Notes: generated by a model from the sequence alone, not told the origin. Shown: positions 1-7,264, numbered from the stretch's first letter. The stretch: DNA of 31,514 nt from a bacterium (GCA_041648665.1 JBAZOP010000036.1:1-31514), one strand, 5' to 3'. Program-made: numbers and translations.

Positions 1-617
1 TCTTGCGACATTCGCAGCGGTAATGCGGTTGTCCGCTCTACCTCTGGCAACTTGCGAAGCGCTTTAACCGCGACTTCGAGAGCAGATGGGATTTTTATAA
101 TGCCGGCGGCGATGGCGGCCTGTCGAGCAGATGTGTACTCGCCCTTTGCCAACTTCTCGGCGATGTCCGGGCGATCGCGCCAGAGCCGGCGGATGAGGTA
201 GGTCTTACACGTAGTCCCTTTCTTAAAGGTGATTATATCACCTTTATTGGATTCCTCAACAGTGGGTCTCCGGTGATCTGCAAGGGGCTTATCCTTCAGG
301 AACTCCGCGAGCTCTTGTGTTGATAGTTTCCCGACCCCGACGATGTACGCGAGGTCTTTGCCCAACCCCTCTGGCTCCGGGTGCGTCACGAACTCCAAGA
401 ACGACGAGAAGTATTCGCCGCCCCTCTTCTGGAGACGTTCCCACCCCCGATACTGACCGAACCGCCGGATATCCCTCTCAAATTTCGTGCGGTCTTGCCC
501 ATCTTCGCGAAGTTGCCGGATAAGACTGCCGCGAAGAAATGTTGCCCACGGCCCGGTCCCCTCGAATGCAGACGGATCCCCTATTTCCGCATCCATGTTT
601 ACGGTTCGCGTACGCAT
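1..617 (-). CDS. Hypothetical protein, C-terminus beyond window edge
   Basis: The frame is open from ATG at 617 to the window edge, giving about 205 visible residues. The start has a GGGGGTG ribosome-binding site just upstream inside the preceding gene and overlaps that gene by 19 bases, so the two are probably co-transcribed. The protein is basic and mixed-charge, with no membrane segment or cysteine cluster. Around residues 135-170 it contains TYLIRRLWRDRPDIAEKL followed by a helical stretch ending AAIAAGI; from memory this pattern resembles the C-terminal part of ParB-linked or phage-associated plasmid proteins, but I cannot name a family. Function unknown; a DNA-binding or partition accessory role is only a guess. 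Confidence 0.7.
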   Translation of the reverse strand, partial: MRTRTVNMDAEIGDPSAFEGTGPWATFLRGSLIRQLREDGQDRTKFERDIRRFGQYRGWERLQKRGGEYFSSFLEFVTHPEPEGLGKDLAYIVGVGKLSTQELAEFLKDKPLADHRRPTVEESNKGDIITFKKGTTCKTYLIRRLWRDRPDIAEKLAKGEYTSARQAAIAAGIIKIPSALEVAVKALRKLPEVERTTALPLRMSQ

Positions 618-1063
618 GGTGGAACACCCCCTTCGGAGTCATAGACGAGGTAATGCCCATATTTTGAGTTTAGCCACGATAATGAGTCTTCTAACTCATC
701 CACACTTAATCGGTTGAGACCCCGATACCGATTATGTGCGTGCAGCTCGGTTGCAGTCGTGCCGTACGGGGCACCCCTGCACATATCCACTCGTTTCATT
801 TTTTTGTCGAGGTCTTTTCTCAGAATGACCTCCAATTCCCTGGGCGTTTTTTCGGGAATCCCGCGGCGTGTACTCTTTGGGATCTTGTCGATGATTGTCT
901 GAAGGCTGTCGCCACCTATATTCTGAAGGGTTTCGAGAAGCTTTACGGCGTCCTTTTCAGAGATGTTGACCCCGCTATTCTCTATCAGCACTTTCGCGAT
1001 ATTGGTAATGGAATGTCCTCCGAGCGATGACATTCCAACTCCATACCTTTCATCACCATACAT
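599..1063 (-). CDS. Hypothetical protein (154 aa)
   Basis: I chose ATG at 1063 because GGTGA lies eight bases upstream; a TTG at 1078 and a GTG at 1075 are longer in-frame alternatives. The product is a soluble mixed-charge protein with a helical N-terminal half and a charged RKDLDKKMKRVD stretch near the middle. No domain is recognised. It is first in a two-gene minus-strand unit with the truncated gene at 1-617 and is divergent from the ATPase cassette at 1284. The intergenic region between them holds a long inverted repeat that may control both directions. Its base composition is less GC-rich than cassette A. Confidence 0.65.
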   Translation of the reverse strand: MYGDERYGVGMSSLGGHSITNIAKVLIENSGVNISEKDAVKLLETLQNIGGDSLQTIIDKIPKSTRRGIPEKTPRELEVILRKDLDKKMKRVDMCRGAPYGTTATELHAHNRYRGLNRLSVDELEDSLSWLNSKYGHYLVYDSEGGVPPCVREP

Positions 1064-1081
1064 CTCAATCGTCACCAACTA

Positions 1082-1131
1082 CACTTAGCTCACATACGTG
1101 TACAATGAATCGAGAAAATGTGAACTAAGTG
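1082..1131. promoter_or_regulatory. Inverted repeat in divergent intergenic region (operator candidate)
   Basis: Arms 1082-1095 (cacttagctcacat) and 1118-1131 pair at 13 of 14 positions, with a 22-base spacer. The repeat lies directly upstream of the minus-strand gene starting at 1063 and about 150 bases upstream of the plus-strand gene at 1284. The following 30 bases are rich in tgtga/tgtgtga units. This fits a dimeric regulator site, but no binding protein can be assigned. Confidence 0.4.
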
Positions 1132-1225
1132 ATGAAAGTAAAGTGTGTGATGTATGTGTGATATGAGCGGTAAGTGCCGGGCCGATTCCTTTTCTCTTTA
1201 AGGTATCTCATTGGGGAAAACATAG

Positions 1226-1283
1226 TTTCATATACGCACACACAATATTATACAACTGTCCACATTATACGGAGAATTTACCC
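1226..1283 (+). promoter_or_regulatory. Predicted promoter and RBS of cassette A
   Basis: A TATA-like ttcatatac at 1228-1236 is followed by an AT-rich leader. A GGAG ribosome-binding site at 1271-1274 sits nine bases before ATG 1284. The predicted transcript start near 1260 leaves a short leader carrying the ribosome-binding site. Confidence 0.5.
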
Positions 1284-1661
1284 ATGAGTACAAAAGAACT
1301 AACACAAGGGGATAGGACGGCGCTCGAAATCCCGATGCGGAGCGGGAACGACCTGTATGTGGCGTCGTTCGTCGCTGCCATCGCCGCGGTCGACGGGGCC
1401 ATCTCGTCCATGAACAGCATCACCGATTTCCGGCCCGTGCTTTTAACGCGGCAACTCATCGTGAGAATCACCGACGACGAGATCCGGTACAGGCTCTTCG
1501 CCAAGCTCGACGAGATGATCGCGAAGATCGACCAGGCGAAGCCGCCCGACGAGCGAGCGCAGGAGCGGTTCAAGATCCTGCAAATCATCGAAGGTGAGTG
1601 CGTCGCGTTCCTCGACGAGCACGTCGGCGTCTCCCGTAAAATGACAATCGCGGAGATGTGA
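1284..1661 (+). CDS. ATPase partner protein, cassette A copy (125 aa)
   Basis: A small soluble, mostly helical protein of unknown function. Its last ~85 residues align by eye with the 129-aa protein at 19022-19411. Shared positions include TD.RP near residue 48, an R.LI..I..D.IR run, L...LD..I.KI, then KIL..., GE..A and DE..G close to the end. Both copies sit immediately before a P-loop ATPase and share a four-base stop/start overlap with it, which suggests a subunit or adaptor made in fixed ratio with the ATPase. The start is supported by GGAG nine bases upstream. No catalytic motif or membrane segment is visible. The homology is something I see; the partner role is inferred. Confidence 0.8.
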   Translation: MSTKELTQGDRTALEIPMRSGNDLYVASFVAAIAAVDGAISSMNSITDFRPVLLTRQLIVRITDDEIRYRLFAKLDEMIAKIDQAKPPDERAQERFKILQIIEGECVAFLDEHVGVSRKMTIAEM

Positions 1662-1663
1662 GG

Positions 1664-2578
1664 ATGTTCGCCGACCTCATCGCCGACACGCGATACCTCG
1701 GCCGCGGCGGGCGGCCGTTCGTCGAGCACGACGTACCGCCCCTCAGCCGGATGCTCGCCGGCCGCGTGACCAGCCAGTTCAACAAAGACGCCGTGCTGCT
1801 CCTCGAAGGACCGCGGGGCGGCGGAAAAAGCATGGCGCTCCTCTATCTCGCATGGCGGACGGCACAGGAGATCAGCACGATCCTGCACGGCACGCCGGAC
1901 CGCTGGCGGGAGCACTTCGATATAGGGCGGAACGTCGCGGTCATCGACGAGGACCGGGTAAACGAGCTGATGGGCACGATCGGCAAGCATCAGGTACTGA
2001 TCGCGGACGACGTCGGGGCCGGCGGCGCGTGGTCGAGCCGAAAATTCATGACCGATGAGAATTTCGCCTTAAACAAGATTCTGACGATCATGAGGCCACA
2101 GAACAACGTGCTCTTAATCTCGCTCCCGGAAAAATTCACCGTCGATAAGGTCGTCCGGTCTTTTTCGACCTATAACGCCAGCGTCGCGGAATCGCTCCAC
2201 AACAAGGGCATCACGCTGATCAAGGTCCACAGTCACCGCACGATGTTTCAGCAGGGAAAAACCCTGTTCCCGTATTTACAGTACGGCCGCCGCAAGATCG
2301 TGCGGTTTATCGCCCGGCTCCCGCCCGCCGACCTCATCGCGGAGTACGAAAAAACGAGAAACGAGCAGACCGGCAAGATCATCGCCGCCGGTGGGAAACG
2401 GCAGGAGAAGCCGAAGGTATCGAAGAAAGAACAGGCAATGCAAGAGCACATCGACCAGTACGGCGACCAGATCGCCGCGTTCAAGGCCGAGGGGCTCACG
2501 GCATACCAGATTAGCAAAAAAATCCCGCTCTACCGGGAAACCGTACAGCGGATCATGACAAAAATGGAGGAACTATGA
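1664..2578 (+). CDS. P-loop ATPase, cassette A copy
   Basis: A AAA-type or virion-assembly-type P-loop NTPase of about 304 aa. Counting from the GTG at 1658, Walker A is GPRGGGKS at 51-58, and Walker B is a hydrophobic strand ending in two aspartates (VLIADD) at 113-118. A sensor-like strand reads LLISLPEKF. The C-terminal ~45 residues are charged and end in a helix-turn-helix-like stretch (GLTAYQISKKIPLYRETV). It is clearly homologous to the ATPase at 17985-19019. ATG 1664 is preferred because GGAG lies eight bases upstream; GTG 1658 overlaps the upstream stop and is the alternative. No signal peptide or membrane helix is seen. Candidate roles are DNA packaging, DNA transfer or secretion; the DD Walker B also resembles DnaC/IstB-like loaders. 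The exact class is unresolved. Confidence 0.85.
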   Translation: MFADLIADTRYLGRGGRPFVEHDVPPLSRMLAGRVTSQFNKDAVLLLEGPRGGGKSMALLYLAWRTAQEISTILHGTPDRWREHFDIGRNVAVIDEDRVNELMGTIGKHQVLIADDVGAGGAWSSRKFMTDENFALNKILTIMRPQNNVLLISLPEKFTVDKVVRSFSTYNASVAESLHNKGITLIKVHSHRTMFQQGKTLFPYLQYGRRKIVRFIARLPPADLIAEYEKTRNEQTGKIIAAGGKRQEKPKVSKKEQAMQEHIDQYGDQIAAFKAEGLTAYQISKKIPLYRETVQRIMTKMEEL

Positions 2579-2958
2579 GCACACCAGGTATCTTTGACCC
2601 GGCCATCCCGGATCGGATGCAGCACGATTTTTCGGCCGATATCTACGAAAAAGCGATGCGCGCAGCGCAGCTCTGCGTCCAGCTAGAGCGCCTGATCCGC
2701 GATCCGCGGGGCAATATCACGATGCTCTTCGAGGATTTCCGAGAAGCCTTTGAAAGCGTGGTGATCGTATCGCAGTTCGACTCCGAGGTCGCAAAAAACG
2801 ACACTCTCATCGTCTCGATCGAGGCGTGGATCCAAAAACCCATATCGAGCGTCGAGAGCGGCGCGACCGCGTATATTTTTGAGGGAACGAGAATGTTCCG
2901 GCAATATATCCAGGCCCTCGTCGCCAGCAACATACTCCAGCTCAAGAAGTCCGGGTGA
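2575..2958 (+). CDS. Hypothetical protein, third gene of ATPase cassette A
   Basis: A 127-aa soluble protein that overlaps the ATPase stop by four bases (ATGA), with GGAGG four bases before its start. It is predicted to be largely helical and lacks a signal peptide. Its second half (E.F...F..., a central EAWIQ, and a C-terminal helix) weakly resembles the 113-aa protein at 19416-19757 (EKF..SF..., DWLQ), which lies next to the other ATPase pair. If real, that would make a three-gene conserved module whose order has changed. The similarity is weak and needs a profile comparison. No function can be assigned. Confidence 0.75.
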   Translation: MSTPGIFDPAIPDRMQHDFSADIYEKAMRAAQLCVQLERLIRDPRGNITMLFEDFREAFESVVIVSQFDSEVAKNDTLIVSIEAWIQKPISSVESGATAYIFEGTRMFRQYIQALVASNILQLKKSG

Positions 2959-2986
2959 CTAACCCATCTGTCACAGCAAGCGGTAC

Positions 2987-3027
2987 TATTTTATACTTAT
3001 GTAGAGTATTCTCTGCTCAATGGGGAG
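2987..3027 (+). promoter_or_regulatory. TATA box and RBS before the small-peptide/449-aa operon
   Basis: A TATA-like tattttatac at 2987-2996 lies about 25 bases upstream of a GGGGAG ribosome-binding site at 3022-3027. The site is seven bases before a GTG at 3035. It indicates a separate transcription start for the genes 3035-4604. Confidence 0.45.
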
Positions 3028-3034
3028 TAAAACC

Positions 3035-3133
3035 GTGGAAGTCCGCTCATACCTGCGAAAAAATGTAAATACGCGGCGGAGAACTCGCGTATCGGGATAT
3101 ATCCGCCGAATAACCGGCCGGGGGCCGGACTGA
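3035..3133 (+). CDS. Small basic peptide (32 aa)
   Basis: A GTG start with a strong GGGGAG ribosome-binding site seven bases upstream opens a 32-aa frame that closes two bases before the next gene. The peptide starts MEVRSYLRKN, is rich in arginine, and contains TRVSGYIRR. The pattern V.SY.RK...T.V.GY.R recalls a very short basic motif found in many phage and plasmid proteins; I am recalling this, not showing it by alignment. It could bind nucleic acid. The evidence is the ribosome-binding site, the tight packing and the motif; its short length keeps confidence moderate. Confidence 0.45.
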   Translation: MEVRSYLRKNVNTRRRTRVSGYIRRITGRGPD

Positions 3134-3135
3134 CT

Positions 3136-3258
3136 ATGAAGATCGGCACTCTCGAGCTCGGGACGGTTAAAGACTGGCGCGAAGCCGCGCGGGACGGTAT
3201 AACGGGGGTCGTTATACTCCTCGTGGTCATGCTCGTGACCGGGGGCGGCAAGGCATGA
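3136..3258 (+). CDS. Small single-pass membrane peptide, cassette A copy (40 aa)
   Basis: A 40-aa peptide with a short charged N-terminus containing KDWREAARDG, then a hydrophobic helix (about residues 21-35) ending in a glycine-rich tail. It overlaps the following 449-aa gene by ATGA. The peptide at 30297-30416, which precedes the homologous 967-aa gene, has the same plan: a DWR motif, a single hydrophobic helix and a GG tail. Conservation of such a tiny gene in the same position argues that it is real and works with the large protein, perhaps as a membrane anchor. Function is otherwise unknown. Confidence 0.65.
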   Translation: MKIGTLELGTVKDWREAARDGITGVVILLVVMLVTGGGKA

Positions 3259-4604
3259 CCCTGATCCCGACGCGCAAACCGTCGCGGGGCGTCCCGCTCG
3301 ATTACGGCAGCGGCACCGACGACCGCATCGCCGCCGCCGAAGGACTGTATGCACGCCAGCAGGAGCGGCAGACCGTCGGAGAGCGCATCGGCGTAAGCTC
3401 AGAAGCACGGCCGCCGCCACGGGTCGAGGCGCTCCGAAGACGGATGCGGATGATCCCGCGGCGAGGGGCTGAAGACCGGCCGCTGCTCCTCGATACCGAA
3501 GCCGAAGAAGAAGAGGGCGAGCTCGAGGACTACCTTTCGACCGAACCGATCAACCAGGCGAACGATGATGCACGGATCGGCGGTCATGCCATGTGGCAGA
3601 GCCTCGGCGGGAACGCCGAAGGGTGGAGATCGAGCGAGGCGTACTTAGCGGGTGAGAACGAACGGATCCGGCAGGGCGGCGTCGCGGGAGCCTTCGGGCG
3701 CGAATCTTATGAAGCGTTCCGATCCGATGTCGATGAGTTCAAGCGCATCAGCATCGCGAACGCCATCGGGCTCGAAAGCGAAAATATCAACTCGATCAAT
3801 CGGGCGGTATCTCGCGGAGACTTCGAGGGGGCGTACCGGGAGCATGGCAACCTCGACGTGGCGCTCCAGGCATCGCAGGACCGGATCGTGCGGATCGGCG
3901 GCGACCGTCTGACCGCCGACGACCGGACCGCGCTGCACAATGTCGTGGAGCAAGCACGGATCAACGTCGATCTGGCGCGGGACCAGTTCGCCGCGCAGAA
4001 GGCCGTTGATTACGAATTGAATAAGGCGGGGCTCTTCCCGTCGAAGCTCATGAGCAAAGAATTTCCGGCGGCGTTCGTGACGGCCGGTGGATCCGCCGAG
4101 GATGCCGGCTCGATCGTCGGGAAGGCGCAGCTGAGCCTGGCAACCTTCCGCGAGCAACAGCGGGCGGCGGTGGAGCTCGAGGGCGCTCTTAAGGGGTTCA
4201 CGATCCGCGTGGCCGACCTCTCGAAGCTCAGCCCGATCCAGGTGGCGAGCGCGATGCCGGACGCAGCGCCGGCGGGACCGGCTCGATCGGTCGAAGTGAA
4301 CATACCTCCAGAGCGGCCGGCACCCGTGCCCGAGCTCCGGATCCCGCCCTGCATGATCCCCGAACGGGCCGACCCGGCAGATTCACGAGCGCCATACAGA
4401 CGGCGCATCTGCGAACACGCACGGCTCCGGCCGAGGACCACGAGCGGGCGCGGACGCCGTGCGAGTACGTGCAAACTCCTCCCGCGATGGGGTATGGAGA
4501 TGATTGTCTGCGAACACCCCGATGATGCCGGGATCGTGTGCGGCGTGAAGAAACGAGCGATTAAGCGGTTACAGTATTCGGCATCGAGTCGCGCCCGTGC
4601 GTAA
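3255..4604 (+). CDS. 449-aa protein sharing its N-terminus with the 967-aa protein
   Basis: Residues about 15-125 match the 967-aa protein at 27394-30297 closely; both contain TDDRIAAAEGLYARQQERQ, then MRMIPRRGAE, a glutamate-rich stretch, and MWQSLGGNAEGW. A weaker, probably helical region follows, then a second shared block SPIQVASAMPD at about 325-335. After that the two proteins diverge. This copy ends with roughly 110 residues rich in arginine and proline and a small CEH...C segment, while the other continues for 670 residues. The tail composition looks abnormal, so a recombined or degenerate end is possible. There is no signal peptide. The gene is coupled by ATGA overlap to the membrane peptide upstream. 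Function unknown; the shared N-terminus may be a targeting or assembly domain. Confidence 0.75.
   Translation: MTLIPTRKPSRGVPLDYGSGTDDRIAAAEGLYARQQERQTVGERIGVSSEARPPPRVEALRRRMRMIPRRGAEDRPLLLDTEAEEEEGELEDYLSTEPINQANDDARIGGHAMWQSLGGNAEGWRSSEAYLAGENERIRQGGVAGAFGRESYEAFRSDVDEFKRISIANAIGLESENINSINRAVSRGDFEGAYREHGNLDVALQASQDRIVRIGGDRLTADDRTALHNVVEQARINVDLARDQFAAQKAVDYELNKAGLFPSKLMSKEFPAAFVTAGGSAEDAGSIVGKAQLSLATFREQQRAAVELEGALKGFTIRVADLSKLSPIQVASAMPDAAPAGPARSVEVNIPPERPAPVPELRIPPCMIPERADPADSRAPYRRRICEHARLRPRTTSGRGRRASTCKLLPRWGMEMIVCEHPDDAGIVCGVKKRAIKRLQYSASSRARA
3311..3397. repeat. 87-bp inverted repeat, left copy (partner at 30164-30250)
   Basis: These 87 bases match the reverse complement of 30164-30250 with one mismatch, at 3380. 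Flanking sequence is clearly related but diverged. The copies encode the N-terminal domains of the 449-aa and 967-aa proteins. Recombination between them would invert about 26.8 kb. Confidence 0.85.
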
Positions 4605-4616
4605 AAAGAGAAGAGA

Positions 4617-4811
4617 TTAGGTTGCGGCCGGGTGTGCCCGTGCCCATTCACGGATGCGGGCCTCGATCACCGGCTCGTTTTTCATCAGTGCGTCGAATTG
4701 CTCGCGGAAGGCGCGCCGAAGATACGACTGTCCTTTTTCAGTATGGAGCATAAAATCGACCAGCGCATCCGCCTCGACCGCGGGATCCAGCTTCTCAGCC
4801 ATGTGCTGCAT
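4617..4811 (-). CDS. Small acidic/basic helical protein (64 aa)
   Basis: A short soluble, highly charged, probably all-helical protein (VDFMLHTEKGQSYLRRAF, then ALMKNEPVIEARIREW). I chose ATG 4811 because the TATA box at 4833-4840 predicts a transcript start at about 4811, making the mRNA leaderless; ATG 4829 would lie upstream of that start. The gene is convergent with the 449-aa gene and divergent from the ribbon-helix-helix gene at 4928. It could be an accessory regulator or an immunity-type protein; nothing in the sequence decides this. Confidence 0.6.
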   Translation of the reverse strand: MQHMAEKLDPAVEADALVDFMLHTEKGQSYLRRAFREQFDALMKNEPVIEARIREWARAHPAAT

Positions 4812-4832
4812 GAGAGTACCTTTTACCATTGA

Positions 4833-4888
4833 TTATATACGCTTTATGTTTTGACATGGCAACCATGATATGCCATACGGTTATAGTA
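4833..4888. promoter_or_regulatory. Divergent promoter region with short inverted repeat
   Basis: A minus-strand TATA box (ttatatac on the plus strand, 4833-4840) drives the leaderless gene ending at 4617. A plus-strand TATA-like ttatagta is at 4881-4888. Between them, atggca (4856-4861) and tgccat (4871-4876) form an inverted repeat, a plausible operator for the ribbon-helix-helix protein encoded at 4928. Confidence 0.45.
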
Positions 4889-4927
4889 TTACGCATGACA
4901 GCTGAGAGTATCAATGCAGGAGCAGAG

Positions 4928-5065
4928 ATGCCACGCACGAGCGTACAGATGAGCATGGCGACCAGGGACCGCATCAAGACCGTCGGCCGCATGGGCGACT
5001 CATACGAAGACGTGATCAACCGGCTGATCGATTTCTGGGAGCAGCACCACAAGGAAGAGAAGTAG
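4928..5065 (+). CDS. Ribbon-helix-helix type small regulator (45 aa)
   Basis: The 45-aa product has the layout of a ribbon-helix-helix DNA-binding protein of the DUF7557/antitoxin-like kind. A short beta strand (TSVQMSM) is followed by helix one (ATRDRIKTVGRMG) and helix two (SYEDVINRLIDFWEQH). ATG 4928 is chosen because GGAG lies five bases upstream and the fold begins right after it; starts further upstream (4897, 4829) only add unrelated residues. Such proteins bind operators as dimers and repress their own promoters; the inverted repeat at 4856-4876 is a candidate site. No toxin partner is obvious next to it. Confidence 0.7.
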   Translation: MPRTSVQMSMATRDRIKTVGRMGDSYEDVINRLIDFWEQHHKEEK

Positions 5066-5201
5066 ACATGGCGGCCATGTGGCATCTGTCCACCACGCGC
5101 GCCATGCACTTTTAAGCCACTTTTTTCTATCGAGTCGATACTTTACTCGTCCGCGATATTTTGAGGGGCTTAAAACGCTTTTAATTGAATCGTTTATATA
5201 C

Positions 5202-5345
5202 TCACTTCTGCGTCTGTCCACAGTCCGGGCATTGCCAACCGACCGCGACGAACCGGCCATGTGCTCCGCCCTCGCGCCGGTAGATCCTGACCATCCGCAC
5301 GGGGCCGCTCGCGTGGTTGCACTCTCGAGCTTTCAAACGGGGCAT
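5202..5345 (-). CDS. Small zinc-binding-like protein (47 aa)
   Basis: A 47-aa basic protein starting MPRLKARECNH and ending in a CPDCG pair. C9, H11, C39 and C42 could bind one zinc ion. A minus-strand TATA-like T/A stretch at 5367-5376 lies about 27 bases before the start, so the message is probably leaderless. High GC at third codon positions in this frame and the paired cysteines favour a real gene over the longer frames that overlap it on either strand. It may contact nucleic acid. No family is recognised. Confidence 0.55.
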   Translation of the reverse strand: MPRLKARECNHASGPVRMVRIYRREGGAHGRFVAVGWQCPDCGQTQK

Positions 5346-5431
5346 GGTAATGAATACATACTTTGAAAATAAAAAGGTTAGTGCGGTCTTCTTTTGAAGG
5401 AATTTTTAGCGATACAGTTATGAACAACAGG

Positions 5432-5490
5432 ATTGTATTTATAAAACGGTGTAAACCATGAGTGATTGTATATACTCAAGTAAATACAAT
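5432..5490. promoter_or_regulatory. Integrase promoter with 10-bp inverted repeat
   Basis: Perfect arms attgtattta (5432-5441) and taaatacaat (5481-5490) flank the integrase TATA box (gtatatac near 5468-5475). A gattgtat unit is also repeated directly at 5431 and 5464. The integrase ATG is at 5524 with a weak AAGGAT ribosome-binding site. The repeat could be an operator for integrase or Xis control, or arm-type integrase binding sites. Confidence 0.45.
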
Positions 5491-5523
5491 ACTTTCTTAT
5501 AGTCATAGCGATAAGGATAGATC

Positions 5524-6741
5524 ATGGTAGATGCGAGAGTACTGCTCAAGAATAAAATAGCCAGCGGAGAATTGACAGAAAAAGAATCGGCGCTTATATC
5601 TCTGTTTTTCAATATGAAGCGCGCCACCAAGGGACTCGCGGGGAAATCCGAAGAGAATAAAACTCGAGCTCTCGTGCAGGCGGTGAAGATGCTGCACCAG
5701 TACGGGACGACTTTTGATACCGTCACGACCGACACCGCTCTCGCAGTGTTCGCCGATATCCGCAAGGTCGAAGACGACCGCCCGATCTTCCGCATCAACT
5801 ATCAACGGGATCTGATCTCGACCTTCAAGGCAGCACTCCTCTACCTCTCCGATCAGAAGTGCATCACGATCGACGAGAAGACGATCCGATCCGTGAAGAC
5901 GCCGGGCATGGCGTGGGATGCGAAGCGGGCCGAGGACCTGCTTACCAAGGACGAAGCATTGAAGGTTATCGACGGAGCGAGAAACTCCCGCGACCGTGCC
6001 ATGCTCAGCATGATGTACGACGGGGCGCACCGGCCGGCCGAGCTGCGGCGGCTCAAGTGGCGCGACCTCATCAGCGACGAGCACGGGTACGGGATGCGGA
6101 CGAAGGTAAAGACCGGGCGGGAGCGGTGGATCCGCTATACCTTCGCGTCAACGTATATCACCCAGTGGAAGAATGACTACCCGACCGATATCAAGCCCGA
6201 TGGGTTCGTTTTTGTCTCGATGCAGCGGCCCTATCACCAGCTCTCGCACCCTGGCATATGGACCATCGTTCACAAGATCGCCGACCGGGTAGGAAACAAG
6301 AAAGTAAAAGCCGGTATCTTCCGCCCATCGAAGATCACGCACGATGTGGAAGACGGTTTCGACCAGGCATACATCGCTCAAAAGTGTTGGGGCAATCTCT
6401 CCACCCAGATGATGCGAGTCTATGCCAAGCCCGGGCCGGGGTATATCGATAAGGTCGCCCTCGGCAAAGCGGGGATGCTCACCGACAAGGAGAAGATGCC
6501 GGAGAAGGTCGCGGCCCCCGTCACGGATCGGATCTGCCCCCACTGTGCGACGAAGAATCCGGCGGCTGCGAAGTGGTGCATCAATTGTCGCGGGCCGCTC
6601 ACGGAAGAAGCGAGGGCGACACGATCCGATGCGGAGTCCTTCGTTAACGTCAATATTGCCAAGCTCCCGCCCGGCGACCGCGAAAAATTCATGGACGACC
6701 TCGCCGAGCGTGTCGCCCGAAAAATGGCGGCTAAGAATTAA
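5524..6741 (+). CDS. int: Tyrosine recombinase/integrase with C-terminal zinc ribbon
   Basis: A 405-aa site-specific recombinase expected to cut and rejoin DNA for integration and excision. An N-terminal SAM-like core-binding region covers about residues 1-125. The catalytic domain follows: R170 in GAHRPAEL (box I), K196 in VKTGRERW, R267 in FRPSKIT (box II), and nucleophile Y300 in RVYAKP. The histidines usual in box II and before the tyrosine are not evident: a glycine stands three residues before R267, and the GH position reads CWGN. A zinc ribbon with C338, C341, C352 and C355 follows, as in many archaeal integrases. The C-terminus is a short charged helix. Likely active but unusual. No attachment site could be located. 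Confidence 0.9.
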   Translation: MVDARVLLKNKIASGELTEKESALISLFFNMKRATKGLAGKSEENKTRALVQAVKMLHQYGTTFDTVTTDTALAVFADIRKVEDDRPIFRINYQRDLISTFKAALLYLSDQKCITIDEKTIRSVKTPGMAWDAKRAEDLLTKDEALKVIDGARNSRDRAMLSMMYDGAHRPAELRRLKWRDLISDEHGYGMRTKVKTGRERWIRYTFASTYITQWKNDYPTDIKPDGFVFVSMQRPYHQLSHPGIWTIVHKIADRVGNKKVKAGIFRPSKITHDVEDGFDQAYIAQKCWGNLSTQMMRVYAKPGPGYIDKVALGKAGMLTDKEKMPEKVAAPVTDRICPHCATKNPAAAKWCINCRGPLTEEARATRSDAESFVNVNIAKLPPGDREKFMDDLAERVARKMAAKN

Positions 6742-7216
6742 TTTTTTCTTTCTCTCGTTTTTTATTCAATTGCGCCCATTTACGGCAGTGTTTATCTTTT
6801 CGGTCGGGGCAGTACTTCGCCGTGCTTCGGACCGCGACGAACTCCTCGCCGCACAGTTGACAAATTTTTGTTTTATAGCGTTTTTCTTTCTTAAAATGCT
6901 CGTTATGTGCTTTTTTCTCCTCTTTTGTCGAGAGCGTCGTTATAAAATGGGGTTGGTTCGTGGGGATGTAAAACGACCGATGGAAATCCAAGGGGTCGCC
7001 GGAGACGTAGGGTTTCCATACCCATTTCCCGTCTGTACAAACGATATTGTTGTCCTTGCAGTATTCAACGAGCGACCGCTCTACTTCGACTCCTTGCAGC
7101 CCTTTCTCGAAGACGTACCTTCTCCACGGGCGAAGCGCCAATGTCAGTCGCGGATCTTCATGGCGAAGAATCTCGGTGATAGCTGCATCGAAGGTATCGA
7201 AATCTATTCCAACCAC
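6731..7216 (-). CDS. Hypothetical protein with C-terminal zinc finger (161 aa)
   Basis: The N-terminal ~100 residues show no recognised fold. The C-terminal part carries C119, C122, C136 and C144 in a CQLCG...YCP...HC arrangement typical of small nucleic-acid-binding zinc fingers, followed by a very lysine-rich tail. The gene is convergent with the integrase, overlapping it by 11 bases, and divergent from the Xis-like gene, with an 11-bp inverted repeat in the shared upstream region. The position suggests a lysogeny or excision control role, but no function can be assigned from sequence. Confidence 0.7.
   Translation of the reverse strand: MVGIDFDTFDAAITEILRHEDPRLTLALRPWRRYVFEKGLQGVEVERSLVEYCKDNNIVCTDGKWVWKPYVSGDPLDFHRSFYIPTNQPHFITTLSTKEEKKAHNEHFKKEKRYKTKICQLCGEEFVAVRSTAKYCPDRKDKHCRKWAQLNKKREKEKINS
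6742..6768 (+). terminator. T-rich terminator after integrase
   Basis: Directly after the integrase stop the plus strand reads ttttttctttctctcg followed by tttttt, a typical archaeal oligo-T terminator. It also encodes the lysine-rich C-terminus of the convergent gene. Confidence 0.5.
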
Positions 7217-7231
7217 GTATAGCCCTTACTC

Positions 7232-7264
7232 TTCACAGATAATTAAACTTTCTTTATCTGTGAA
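7232..7264. promoter_or_regulatory. 11-bp perfect inverted repeat upstream of Xis-like gene
   Basis: Arms ttcacagataa (7232-7242) and ttatctgtgaa (7254-7264) are perfect and separated by 11 bases, giving a 22-bp centre-to-centre spacing, about two helical turns. The spacer contains TATA-like ttaaac. The site lies between the divergent starts at 7216 (-) and 7290 (+), so it is a strong candidate operator for the HTH protein or another dimeric regulator. Confidence 0.6.

Noticed and set aside
5079..5366. Plus-strand 95-codon frame
   Set aside because: No ribosome-binding site and poor composition; the 47-aa zinc-type gene on the minus strand explains the sequence better.
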